Shown: positions 44,408-52,877 of the stretch, piece after piece
How the letters are laid out: each line of letters starts with the position of its first letter
How positions within the stretch are numbered: the first letter of the stretch is position 1
Source: Salipiger sp. IMCC34102
GTDB taxonomy: Bacteria; Pseudomonadota; Alphaproteobacteria; Rhodobacterales; Rhodobacteraceae
Reading direction: 5' to 3'
NCBI RefSeq assembly: GCF_004145405.1
Contig: NZ_SELQ01000001.1
Coordinates: 682,001 to 746,000 of the forward strand
DNA length: 64,000 nucleotides
Notes under the pieces: model-generated
The model's database searches: none
What the model saw: only the letters and a program-made list of their open reading frames with translations
Told to the model about the DNA's origin: nothing
Program-made: the position numbers and the translations under genes

Positions 44408-45954
44408 CACGTCTCTTCCGTTGCGTTCGTACGGGCCCGTTCGCGCAGTCCCATCAGGACCGGCACGACCCAGAGCAGGGCAGAGACCGCGATCATGCCC
44501 GCGCTGATCGGGTGGTTGACCACGTCGACGAAGACCAGCCAGTTGCCCTGCGATATGACGAGCGAGTTGTTGAGCGATGTCTCGAGTTGCGGACCCAGCA
44601 CCAGTCCCAGGATCGCGGGGCCGAGTGGGATGCTGGCCAGTCGCATGACGTAGGCCACGACCCCCGCGACGAGGGCCACCCACATGTTGAAGATGTTGGC
44701 GCCGTCCGAATAGGCGCCCAGCAGGCAGAGCAGGGCGATGACGCCGACCATGGCCTCCTTGCGGATCGCGAAGATCGAGCGCGAAACGGTGCGCAGCACG
44801 ACCCATGCGACCGGCCACATGAAGAGGTTGGCCACCAGGAAGGCCACGATGATCATCCAGGCGATGTCGCCGTGCTGGGTGAACAAGAGCGGGCCGGGCA
44901 CCATGCCGTGCAGCGCCAGCGCGCCGATGAACAGCGCTGAGGTCGAGTTGCCGGGAATGCCGAGCGACAGGAGCGGCACCATGGAACTGGCGGTCACGGC
45001 GTTGTTGGCGGCCTCGGGGGCTGCGATTCCTTCGGGGGCGCCTTCGCCCCATTCGGATTCGCCCTCACGCCCGCGGAACAGGCGGCGGAAGCGGCGGGCG
45101 GCCTGGTCGTAGGCCAAGAAGATCGCCATGAGCATGCCGGCCCCGGGCAGCATGCCGATCAGGTTTCCGATTAGAGAGCTTTGCCCCCAGACCGGGGCGA
45201 GCCGGCGCATCATGCGGCCCGAGATCTTCAGCGATCCGATCGCGGGCAGGGCCGTGGGGGTCTCGTCCTCGGACCGCGATTGCAGGATGTCCGCCATCAG
45301 ATCCAGCATGGCGGCGATGCCGAAGAGGCCGACGAGCAACGGCACGAAGGGGATGCCCTCGATCAGGTTCACGTTGCCGAAGACGTAGCGGGGCGCCCCG
45401 GTCATCGGGCTGAAGCCCACGGTCGCGATCAACAGGCCGATCAGGGCCGCGATGCATCCCTTGAGCACGTTGCCCCGCAGCAGGCCCACGACGCTGGAGA
45501 TCCCCAGGACGGCGAGCGCGAAGTTCTCGACGTAGCCGAAGCGCAGCGCCACCATCGCGAGCGACGGCGCAAAGAGAAGCAGGACGATGGAACTGAGCAA
45601 CCCGCCCACGACGGAGGAGGTGATCGCGATGGACAGCGCCTGTCCGGCGAATCCCTTGCGTGCCATGGCGTTGCCGTCCTCGGCCGTCAGCAGCGACGAC
45701 GCCGTGCCCGGGACCTTGATGACGATCGCGGGGATCGCACCACCGGTCGCCGCGGCGCAGTAGACGCCCACCATGAGCGCAAGGGCCTGATCGGTCGGCA
45801 TCGAGAACGAGAAGGGGATGAAGACGGCGAAGGCGATGTTGTCGTTGATGCCCGGGATCGAGCCGACCACCATTCCGGCGAAGACCCCGATCAGCAACAT
45901 CAGCACGACCACCGGATTGGCGAGCGTCTGGAACCCCAGTGCGATCAATTCCAT
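44407..45954 (-). CDS. tctA: Tripartite tricarboxylate transporter large permease TctA
   Basis: A 515-residue membrane protein with about twelve helices in two repeated halves. Family features are GSIPGINDNIAFAVFIPFSF near residue 32 and GGAIPAIVIKVPGT near residue 71. It forms the channel of the TTT system, a secondary importer for carboxylates. It follows tctB with a 12-base gap and overlaps the PLP enzyme gene. Confidence 0.94.
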   Translation of the reverse strand: MELIALGFQTLANPVVVLMLLIGVFAGMVVGSIPGINDNIAFAVFIPFSFSMPTDQALALMVGVYCAAATGGAIPAIVIKVPGTASSLLTAEDGNAMARKGFAGQALSIAITSSVVGGLLSSIVLLLFAPSLAMVALRFGYVENFALAVLGISSVVGLLRGNVLKGCIAALIGLLIATVGFSPMTGAPRYVFGNVNLIEGIPFVPLLVGLFGIAAMLDLMADILQSRSEDETPTALPAIGSLKISGRMMRRLAPVWGQSSLIGNLIGMLPGAGMLMAIFLAYDQAARRFRRLFRGREGESEWGEGAPEGIAAPEAANNAVTASSMVPLLSLGIPGNSTSALFIGALALHGMVPGPLLFTQHGDIAWMIIVAFLVANLFMWPVAWVVLRTVSRSIFAIRKEAMVGVIALLCLLGAYSDGANIFNMWVALVAGVVAYVMRLASIPLGPAILGLVLGPQLETSLNNSLVISQGNWLVFVDVVNHPISAGMIAVSALLWVVPVLMGLRERARTNATEET

Positions 45955-45966
45955 TTCATCGCCCCC

Positions 45967-46434
45967 TTACAGCACCCAGGGTGCGATCGTCTGGGGCAGG
46001 CGCACGCCCAGGCCTTCGACGAATGCGAGGTATCCCCCCGCGGTGATCAGCGCGGCGTAGAGCGCGCTTCTTGCAAGCGGGCGCACGCCGCACAGCGTCA
46101 GGAAGGCAAGCTGCAGCAGCATCGTCGGGACGACGAAACCCAGCCCGCTCGCCAGCGCATAGATCCACAGCACGATGCACACCGTCGCAAGGGCTGCGAC
46201 CTTCGCAGGCAAGGCGAAGGGAACGTGCTTGGGGGCGGAGGAGGCCGCGACCCGGATGATCAGTCCGGCGCCGAAGACGCCCAGCAGGACCGCGAGCACC
46301 AGCGGGTAGCTGCGGGAGATGGGGTCGAACGCGGCGGCGCGCGTGGCCGCCGCCCCTGCGAAGATCACCAGTGCGATCCCGATCCATGTATCGCTGTGGG
46401 CAAGGATGCCCTTGGGTGTCGTGGGTCGTGTCAT
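45967..46434 (-). CDS. tctB: Tripartite tricarboxylate transporter small subunit TctB
   Basis: A 155-residue four-helix membrane protein, the poorly conserved small subunit of the TTT system. It is identified from its helix pattern, size and place between tctC and tctA. The ATG at 46434 lies 57 bases after the tctC stop, beyond a strong hairpin, so it may be translated at a lower level than the receptor. Confidence 0.88.
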   Translation of the reverse strand: MTRPTTPKGILAHSDTWIGIALVIFAGAAATRAAAFDPISRSYPLVLAVLLGVFGAGLIIRVAASSAPKHVPFALPAKVAALATVCIVLWIYALASGLGFVVPTMLLQLAFLTLCGVRPLARSALYAALITAGGYLAFVEGLGVRLPQTIAPWVL

Positions 46435-46456
46435 GTCACCGTCCCGAAAAGCGGCA

Positions 46457-46483
46457 GGGCCCCCTGCCGGAAGCAGGGGGCCC
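46457..46483 (-). terminator. Attenuating hairpin between tctC and tctB
   Basis: Perfect 11-base stem GGGCCCCCTGC / GCAGGGGGCCC with a 5-base loop. Read on the minus strand it is followed by TGCCGCTTTTC, a weak T run. It sits directly after tctC within the operon, so it likely terminates part of the transcripts or stabilises the tctC mRNA. Confidence 0.6.
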
Positions 46484-46491
46484 GAGTAAGG

Positions 46492-47439
46492 TTACTGGCC
46501 GAGGCCCGCTTCCTCGATGATGGCGGAGGTCTGCTCGGCGTAGCTGTTCACCACGGTCTCGAAGCTGGCCGCGTCGCGAAAGACCGGATCGTAACCCGCG
46601 GCTTCCATCTTCTCGATGTAGGCGGGTGTTTCGTAGACGGCCTGCATCAGGTCGGACAGTTCCTGCACGACCTCGTCAGAGGTGCCTTCTGGAACGGCCC
46701 AGCCGCGGAAGGTGGCCCAGATCGGGATGTCGATGCCGGCCTCCTCGAAGGTGGGCACGTCCGGGAAATTCTCGTCGCGCTCTTCGGAGGCGACGGCCAG
46801 GATGCGCACGCCGGCGCCAACCTGGCCCGCAGCTTCGCCCATCGGCCAGAGAGCCGCGTCGGCATGGCCGCCCGCGATCGCCTGCAGCTGACCGCCGAAG
46901 CCCTTGGTCGGGATGTAATTGAAGTCGATGTCGGTGACACGTTCGATGGCCAGGCCCGACATGTGGTGCGAGGTCGCGATGCCCGCGACGACGACGTTCA
47001 TCGTCTGCTCCTCGGCCGCGGCCAGGAATTCCTCGGCCGTCTGGTAGGGCGAATTCGCCGGAACCGCGATCACCTCGGGATCGAGGTTATAAAGCGCGAC
47101 CGGACGGAAGTCGGAGACCGCGTAGGTGGCGCCCTTCATCTGCGGGTTGGTCACGACCGAGCTGGTCATGGCAAGGACGGTGTAGCCGTCGGGCTGGGCC
47201 ATCGACACGGCCGTCTGGCCCACGACGCCGCCACCGCCCGCGCGGTTGACCACGTTGATGGTCGCCCCGTCGAGGAGGGTATTGGCGGTTTCGGCGATGA
47301 TGCGCGAGGTGACGTCCACCGACCCGCCGGGATCGAAGGGAACGACGAGGTCGATATCGCCCTCGGGGTAGGATTGGGCGAGGACCGGCGCGGCGGCGAC
47401 CATGGTCGCTGCGATTGCGGTAAAGCGGAGGTGTTTCAT
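46492..47439 (-). CDS. tctC: Tripartite tricarboxylate transporter receptor TctC
   Basis: A 315-residue periplasmic receptor of the Bug/TctC family, signal peptide about residues 1-21 (VLAQS). VVPFDPGGSVDVTSRI near residue 33 is the family's carboxylate-binding loop (usually PxPPGGxxD), and NVVNRAGGGGVVG follows. It captures the substrate for TctAB. It is the first gene of the catabolic operon, divergent from a LysR regulator. Confidence 0.94.
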   Translation of the reverse strand: MKHLRFTAIAATMVAAAPVLAQSYPEGDIDLVVPFDPGGSVDVTSRIIAETANTLLDGATINVVNRAGGGGVVGQTAVSMAQPDGYTVLAMTSSVVTNPQMKGATYAVSDFRPVALYNLDPEVIAVPANSPYQTAEEFLAAAEEQTMNVVVAGIATSHHMSGLAIERVTDIDFNYIPTKGFGGQLQAIAGGHADAALWPMGEAAGQVGAGVRILAVASEERDENFPDVPTFEEAGIDIPIWATFRGWAVPEGTSDEVVQELSDLMQAVYETPAYIEKMEAAGYDPVFRDAASFETVVNSYAEQTSAIIEEAGLGQ

Positions 47440-47577
47440 CGGTGACTCCTATGTCGGTTGCATGCGCCCTTCTTGAGAAAAGGGTTCGTTTTCAAGTCGG
47501 GATACCCAATCTGTAGCCATTGCGATAATTAATAATTTTGTTGCATTGATAAGGTAAGCTGAACCATTGTCAGTCTC
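47440..47577. promoter_or_regulatory. Divergent tctC / LysR control region
   Basis: 138 bases, AT-rich between about 47515 and 47560 (around GATAATTAATAATTTTG). LysR-type sites usually lie in such a divergent gap. A dyad TTGC-N-GCA around the AT block can be read loosely, but no exact T-N11-A palindrome is certain. The sites for both promoters should be here. Confidence 0.5.
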
Positions 47578-48453
47578 ATGCGCCCCGACCTGCAGATTTC
47601 CCAGCTCAAGACCCTGATCGCCATCGACCAGCATGGCAGCTTCACCGCCGCCGCCAGCAAGCTCGGTCGGTCGCAATCGGCGATAACGCAGCAAATGCAG
47701 GCGCTCGAAGAAGCGGTGGGCCGGCCGATCTTCATGACCGTCGGGCGCACCCGGCAATTCACCGACGCGGGTCGCGCCTTGCTTGTGCATGCCCAGGAAA
47801 TCATCGCGATGTGCAGCCACGCGGTCGCCGCGGCAGAGCGCAGTCACGGAACCGGCATCGTGCGGCTGGGCGCGCCACTCGAGATCGCGAACGCGATCCT
47901 GCCCGGAATCATGCGCGAATACGCCCGGATCTGGCCATCCAGCCGAATCGTCCTGACCATCGACCGCAGTCGCAGGCTGATGGAGCTGCTGGAGGACGGC
48001 GGGCTCGACCTGAGCCTGAGCACCTGGCGGATGGGCAGCCGGGAGGGCACGCTTCTCAAGCTGCTCCGCGTGCACTGGATCGCGGCGAAGGACTGGGTCC
48101 TGCCCCGGAACGAACCGCTTCCGCTGGTCCTGACCGACGAGCCCAGCATGTTCCGCAGGATCGGGCTGAACGCGCTCGACCTCGCGGGGATGCCCCATTA
48201 CGAGCGGCTGACCACGCACAGCCCCGCCGGTGTCCGCTTCGCCGTGGAAGCGGGGCTTGGCATCACGCCACGCACGCTGAGCGCCTTCCGTGCGGACGTT
48301 CAGATCCTGGGGCCGGAGGTGGGGCTGCCGTCATTGCCGCGGGTATCCTACTACCTGCATCGCGCGATCACGCCGGGAAGCCGTCAGGTCGACGATCTTC
48401 ACGAGATCATGGGAAACCACGAGCTGACCGGCCGGGACCCGGCAACCGATTGA
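47578..48453 (+). CDS. LysR-family transcriptional regulator
   Basis: A 291-residue regulator: N-terminal winged helix (about 5-65, with GSFTAAASKLGRSQSAITQQMQ) and a C-terminal periplasmic-binding-like effector domain. It diverges from the tctC operon, the usual arrangement for local control, so it probably responds to the imported carboxylate or a breakdown product. It starts at the ATG at 47578; no strong Shine-Dalgarno is visible just upstream. Confidence 0.93.
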   Translation: MRPDLQISQLKTLIAIDQHGSFTAAASKLGRSQSAITQQMQALEEAVGRPIFMTVGRTRQFTDAGRALLVHAQEIIAMCSHAVAAAERSHGTGIVRLGAPLEIANAILPGIMREYARIWPSSRIVLTIDRSRRLMELLEDGGLDLSLSTWRMGSREGTLLKLLRVHWIAAKDWVLPRNEPLPLVLTDEPSMFRRIGLNALDLAGMPHYERLTTHSPAGVRFAVEAGLGITPRTLSAFRADVQILGPEVGLPSLPRVSYYLHRAITPGSRQVDDLHEIMGNHELTGRDPATD

Positions 48454-48643
48454 GCCTGGCCCGCCTTGGCGCTCGGCAGGTCGTTCGGCCTCAAACGACC
48501 GGGGGCAAGCGGGAACATGACCTGTCGTCGGATCAAAGATCGTAAACTTATGGAACAGTCCCTCCACCGTGGCGGTTGCTCTGGTGACGCCCGTGGCATA
48601 CCGCCCCCGCGACATTCAAATACCGACATCACGGAGACTTCCG

Positions 48644-50521
48644 ATGACCTCCCCCTCCTTCCTCCGCCCCCGCGCCGCCACCGGCGGTGTCCTTGGCGGC
48701 ACACTCGTCGCGGCCTTGGCCCTCGGTGCCGGCATGGCCTCCGCCCAGGTCACACCGGTCGAGATCGAAACCGGCGACAACGGCCTCTTCTCCAGCCGCG
48801 TGCTGGCCGTGGGGCTCGATAATCCCTGGGCCATGCGCTGGGGCCCCGACGACATGATCTGGCTGACCGAGCGGACAGCGGGCGAAGTCACCCGCGTCGA
48901 TCCGACCTCGGGCGAGCAGCAGGTTCTGCTGACGCTTGACGACGTCTACACCGGCCCGCAGCACGAAGGTCTTCTGGGTCTCGCCCTGCACCCCGAACTG
49001 ATGCAGGACACCGGCAACGATTACGTCTACATCGGCTACACCGTGAACAACGGCAGTGCTGACGAACCCGACCCGGCGGCGCAGATCGTGCGCTTCACCT
49101 ACGATCCGGATCTGCAGCAGCTGGTCGATAAGACGATCCTCGTCGAAGGCATGCCCGCGGGCAACGACCACAACGCCGGCCGCGTGGTCTTCGGCCCCGA
49201 CGACAAGCTCTACTATTCCATCGGCGAGCAGGGTCACAACTTCGGGCGCAACCTGCGCAAGCCGAACCTCGCCCTCGTGCTGCCGACCTCGGAAGAGATC
49301 GAGGCGCAGAACTGGCGCACCTACTCGGGCAAGATCCTGCGGTTGAACCTCGACGGGTCGATCCCCGAGGACAACCCCGAGATCGAGGGTGTCCGCAGCC
49401 ACATTTACAGCTACGGTCACCGCAACCCGCAAGGCCTTGCCTTCGGCGAAAACGGCACGCTCTACGAATCCGAGCACGGCCCCGCGACCGACGACGAGCT
49501 CAACGTCATCGAGGCCGGCGGCAACTACGGCTGGCCGCGTATCGCGGGCCGTCAGGACAACGAGAACTACGTCTACATCAACTGGAGCGAAGCCCCCGAG
49601 GACGTCGACCAGAACACCGATCCGCTGCCGGATTCGGTCCCGCAATTCGAGGAAGACAGCTACGAGCAGGACACGATCCCGCCGCTTGCGACCTATTTCA
49701 CCGTGGCTGACGACTACCCCATCGGCGAGATCTGCGGCTACATCTGCGATCCGACCATCGCGCCTTCCTCGGTCCTGCCCTACCAGGCGGGCGAGAACGG
49801 CATCGCGGAGTGGGACAACTCCGTCCTTCTGCCGACGCTCAAGCATGGCACGCTCTACGTCCAGCAGCTGTCGGAGGACGGGTTGCAGGCCGAAGGTGAT
49901 CCGGTGGCTTGGCTGTCGACCCAGAACCGCTATCGCGACGTGCTGGTCGCGCCCGACGACAACCGCGTCTTCATCGCGACCGACGCCTTCGGGTCGGCCG
50001 CGCAGAAATTCGGCGACGGTCTGAACACCTCGATCCTGCACAACCCGGGCTCGATCCTGCTGTTCACCTACGGCGAAGGCGGCGGCTCCGACATGAGCGC
50101 GACGCCCGCACCGCAGACCGTGGACGAAGCCCGCGCCGGGGGCGTGTCGGACGATACACCGCAGGAGTTCGAGGATCCGAACACCGGCAAGGTCGCCGAT
50201 GCGGAGCCGGATGTCGGCGTGACCGCCAGTGACGACGTGACCGAGGTCGCGGCCCGCGGTGCACCGCTCTATGCGCAGACCTGTGCCACCTGCCATGGCC
50301 CCAACGGCGAGAATGCCTCTGCCGCGGTCCTGGCCGAGAACGAGAAGCTCGGCTCCGTCGACTACGTGGCCTCCACGCTGGTGCACGGGTTCGGTTACAT
50401 GCCCGCCTTCGGGTCGCAACTGACCGACACAGAAATCGCCGAGATCGGCACCTACATCCGCAACAGCTGGGGCAACGACCACGGTCTGCTGACGGACGAG
50501 GACGTCGCCCAGGCGCGCTGA
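48644..50521 (+). CDS. Soluble PQQ sugar/glucose dehydrogenase fused to cytochrome c
   Basis: A 625-residue exported fusion. Signal peptide about residues 1-34. Residues about 50-500 are a six-bladed propeller of the soluble PQQ glucose dehydrogenase (GdhB) family: H176 in NDHNAGR fits the catalytic base of the Acinetobacter enzyme, and YGHRNPQG (R260) fits its substrate Arg. An acidic linker follows (about 505-535). The C-terminal cytochrome c domain has CATCH at 547-551 and likely Met ligand in GYMPAFG. The fusion should move electrons from sugar oxidation directly to haem in the periplasm. ATG 48644 with GGAG upstream. Monocistronic: a strong terminator follows. Confidence 0.93.
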   Translation: MTSPSFLRPRAATGGVLGGTLVAALALGAGMASAQVTPVEIETGDNGLFSSRVLAVGLDNPWAMRWGPDDMIWLTERTAGEVTRVDPTSGEQQVLLTLDDVYTGPQHEGLLGLALHPELMQDTGNDYVYIGYTVNNGSADEPDPAAQIVRFTYDPDLQQLVDKTILVEGMPAGNDHNAGRVVFGPDDKLYYSIGEQGHNFGRNLRKPNLALVLPTSEEIEAQNWRTYSGKILRLNLDGSIPEDNPEIEGVRSHIYSYGHRNPQGLAFGENGTLYESEHGPATDDELNVIEAGGNYGWPRIAGRQDNENYVYINWSEAPEDVDQNTDPLPDSVPQFEEDSYEQDTIPPLATYFTVADDYPIGEICGYICDPTIAPSSVLPYQAGENGIAEWDNSVLLPTLKHGTLYVQQLSEDGLQAEGDPVAWLSTQNRYRDVLVAPDDNRVFIATDAFGSAAQKFGDGLNTSILHNPGSILLFTYGEGGGSDMSATPAPQTVDEARAGGVSDDTPQEFEDPNTGKVADAEPDVGVTASDDVTEVAARGAPLYAQTCATCHGPNGENASAAVLAENEKLGSVDYVASTLVHGFGYMPAFGSQLTDTEIAEIGTYIRNSWGNDHGLLTDEDVAQAR

Positions 50522-50531
50522 ACCTGACCAC

Positions 50532-50561
50532 CGACCCCCGGGCGTGACCGTCCGGGGGTCG
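50532..50561 (+). terminator. Strong hairpin terminator after the PQQ dehydrogenase fusion
   Basis: 10-base perfect stem CGACCCCCGG / CCGGGGGTCG, extendable by three pairs (one G-U) to a TGAC loop, starting 11 bases after the stop. The following TGTCGTCGC is weakly T-rich. It separates the dehydrogenase from the SulP gene. Confidence 0.65.
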
Positions 50562-50641
50562 TGTCGTCGCAAGGTGATACAACCCGCCGCGGTCTGCATT
50601 GCCCTCTCGCCCTTCCGCCGTTTCCGGGTAGACTGCCCAGA

Positions 50642-52348
50642 ATGAGCGGACGGCTTTCCAGGATCACCGATGCTTTGCGGCCCGCCTGGCTTTCGGGCTA
50701 CGACGGGTCGGCCTTCGGGCGGGATGCGCTTGCCGGGGCGGTCCTGAGCATTCTGCTCATTCCGCAGGCCATGGCCTACGCACAGCTTGCCGGCCTCAGC
50801 CCCGGGGTCGGGTTGCTGACGGCGATGGTGGCACCGCTCATCTACGCGGCCATCGGGCGCAGCGCGTCGGTCTCGATGGGGCCCGTGGCGCTGGCCTCGC
50901 TCCTGGTGGCCGACGCGGTAACGGACTTCGACGTCGGCCTCTCCGCCGCGGTGGCGATCGTCGCGATCGAGGCCGGGGCGATGCTGGCGCTCCTGGCGCT
51001 CTTCCGCATGGGACGGCTGGTCAACTTCATCAGCGAACCGGCCCTTCTGGGCTTCACCGCCGCCGCGGCGGTTTTGATCGCGGGCAGCCAGCTGGGCGGC
51101 CTTTCGGGGATCGAGGCGGCCCGGGCGGGCACCCTGCAGGACACGCTTCACGGCCTTTGGCGCGCGGGGGATCCGCATTTGCCGACCTTGCTTCTGGGTC
51201 TTGGCGCGCTCGCCGGGTTCGTGCTGGGCGAGCCGCTTATGCGGCGCCTGGCACTGGTGTTGCGACTGACCGGGACGGCGCGGTTGGCGGTGATGAAATC
51301 GGCCACGCTGGTGGTCATCGTGCTGGCCTCGATCGCGGCCTTGGCGCTGCCGGAGGTGTCGCGGATCACCGCCCCCGAAAGCGCCTTGCCGCAACTCGTT
51401 CTGCCGATGGCCCCGCCGTCGGTCTGGATCGGCCTGCTGCTGCCCAGCCTGACCGTGGCGATCGTCGTCTTCGTCACCGGAACCGCCGTGGCCAAGTCGC
51501 TGTCGGCGCGGCGCAGGCAGGCCTTCAGTTCCAACGCCGAGGCGGCGGCGATCGGGGTCGCGAGCATCGCCTGCGGTGTCACCGGGGGATACGCGCCCGG
51601 GGTCAGCCTGTCGCGGTCCGCGCTGGTACACGACGTGGGCGCGCGCTCGCCGTTGTCCTCCGCGATGGCGGCGCTGATCGTGGTGCCGGTGACGCTTTTC
51701 GGCGGGGCGCTCCTGGCGCAATTGCCCGTCGCGGTCCTCTCGGCACTGGTCATCAGCGCCGTCGTCGGCCTCGTGCGGGAGCGCGACATCCGCGAGGTCG
51801 CGCGCCACAGCCGGTTGGAGAGCCTGGTGATCGGAGCGACTTTCCTGGCCACGATCGTCCTGGGTGTGACCTGGGGCCTGCTGGCCGGCGCCGTGGCGGG
51901 GATCTTCAGCTTCTTGTGGTCCTCCTCCCTGCCGCGGATCACCCGCGAAGGGCGGGACCCGAACGCGGGTCCCGACATCTACCGCTCGATCGACCGCGAC
52001 GCGGTGGAGACCGATACGGGCGATCTGCTGGTGCTGCGTATCGACCGGCCGCTCTATTTCGGCAACACCGGCTACGCCGAGGAACAGGTCGGCCGGATCG
52101 TCGCCGCACACCCGAAGGCGAAGACGCTCGTTCTGGACATGCGCGCCGTGACGGATGTCGATGCCACCGGTTTGCGGATGCTGACACGGCTTCTGGACGG
52201 GATCGAGGACATGAAGCTGCGGGTGGTCTTCGCCTCGTTGCAGACCCCCCTGCGCGAGGCGCTGTCGGGCCAGAAACACATCCGGCGCTGCGCCCATTAC
52301 GACACCGTCGGCGCGGCGGTCACCGATCTACGCTCGGACGACAGGTGA
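50642..52348 (+). CDS. SulP-family anion transporter with STAS domain
   Basis: A 568-residue inner-membrane transporter of the SLC26/SulP family. It has a membrane domain (about residues 20-425) with the family segment LIPQAMAYAQLAGLSPGVGL and a C-terminal cytoplasmic STAS domain (about 440-565, with LVLDMRAVTDVDATGLRML). Substrates in bacteria include sulfate, bicarbonate and dicarboxylates; which applies here is unknown. ATG 50642. It has its own gap on both sides and no obvious operon partner. Confidence 0.93.
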   Translation: MSGRLSRITDALRPAWLSGYDGSAFGRDALAGAVLSILLIPQAMAYAQLAGLSPGVGLLTAMVAPLIYAAIGRSASVSMGPVALASLLVADAVTDFDVGLSAAVAIVAIEAGAMLALLALFRMGRLVNFISEPALLGFTAAAAVLIAGSQLGGLSGIEAARAGTLQDTLHGLWRAGDPHLPTLLLGLGALAGFVLGEPLMRRLALVLRLTGTARLAVMKSATLVVIVLASIAALALPEVSRITAPESALPQLVLPMAPPSVWIGLLLPSLTVAIVVFVTGTAVAKSLSARRRQAFSSNAEAAAIGVASIACGVTGGYAPGVSLSRSALVHDVGARSPLSSAMAALIVVPVTLFGGALLAQLPVAVLSALVISAVVGLVRERDIREVARHSRLESLVIGATFLATIVLGVTWGLLAGAVAGIFSFLWSSSLPRITREGRDPNAGPDIYRSIDRDAVETDTGDLLVLRIDRPLYFGNTGYAEEQVGRIVAAHPKAKTLVLDMRAVTDVDATGLRMLTRLLDGIEDMKLRVVFASLQTPLREALSGQKHIRRCAHYDTVGAAVTDLRSDDR

Positions 52349-52437
52349 GTGCACCGGTCGCGGTCGCACGACTGCCGGAACAGCCGTCTTCCGGGGGCCA
52401 AAACGGCCGTCTGCGCTTGTATCCCGCGTCGCGGCAT

Positions 52438-52474
52438 GGGACCTTGAACGCAGCAATACAAGGCAGAAGGTCCC
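52438..52474 (+). promoter_or_regulatory. 5' UTR inverted repeat covering the ribosome-binding site of the RidA gene
   Basis: Perfect 8-base repeat GGGACCTT (52438-52445) / AAGGTCCC (52467-52474). The right arm contains most of the AGAAGG Shine-Dalgarno, and the ATG is at 52478. If folded, it would hide the ribosome-binding site. The 21-base loop makes folding less certain. Confidence 0.4.
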
Positions 52475-52477
52475 GTC

Positions 52478-52870
52478 ATGTCACAACAACGTCTGATCCG
52501 TTACGATACCGCAGATGCGCAGGCGGGCGGGCAGAAGCGCCCCTTCGCCAAGGCGGTCCGGGCGGGCGACTACGTCCACGTCTCCGGCCAGGTGCCGACG
52601 GTCGACGGAGAGGTCGTGACCGGCGGGATCGTGGCGCAGACCGAACAGGTCATGGCCAACATCATCGAGGTGCTGGCGCTGGCCGACTGCGGCTTGGAAG
52701 ACGTGGTCAAGGTGAACTGCTGGCTCGACGACGCGCGGGACTTCTCGTCCTTCAACGCGGTCTTCGCCAAGCATTTCGGGCCGAACCCACCGGCGCGCTC
52801 GACGGTGGAATCGCGCCTGATGGTCGATGCGAAGGTGGAAATCGATGTCCTCGCCTGGAAGCCTGTCTGA
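52478..52870 (+). CDS. RidA/YjgF-family protein
   Basis: A 130-residue protein of the RidA/YER057c family, which deaminates reactive enamine/imine intermediates made by PLP enzymes. VHVSGQVPTVDGEVVTGGI and a C-terminal VESRLMVDAKVEIDVLAW follow the family pattern; the Arg (R) of SRLM fits the conserved active-site Arg. Seven bases after its stop nagB begins, so it probably heads the amino-sugar operon. Here it may protect against enamines from the aldolase/ dehydratase-like or deaminase steps. Confidence 0.88.
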   Translation: MSQQRLIRYDTADAQAGGQKRPFAKAVRAGDYVHVSGQVPTVDGEVVTGGIVAQTEQVMANIIEVLALADCGLEDVVKVNCWLDDARDFSSFNAVFAKHFGPNPPARSTVESRLMVDAKVEIDVLAWKPV

Positions 52871-52877
52871 GCCCGCC

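Noticed and set aside
48629-52297. A 1222-codon open frame on the minus strand opposite the PQQ dehydrogenase and the SulP gene
   Set aside because: Its product is rich in Arg, Gly, Asp and His with no domain, while the opposite strand holds two clear, well-motif-supported proteins. Long antisense frames are expected at this GC content.
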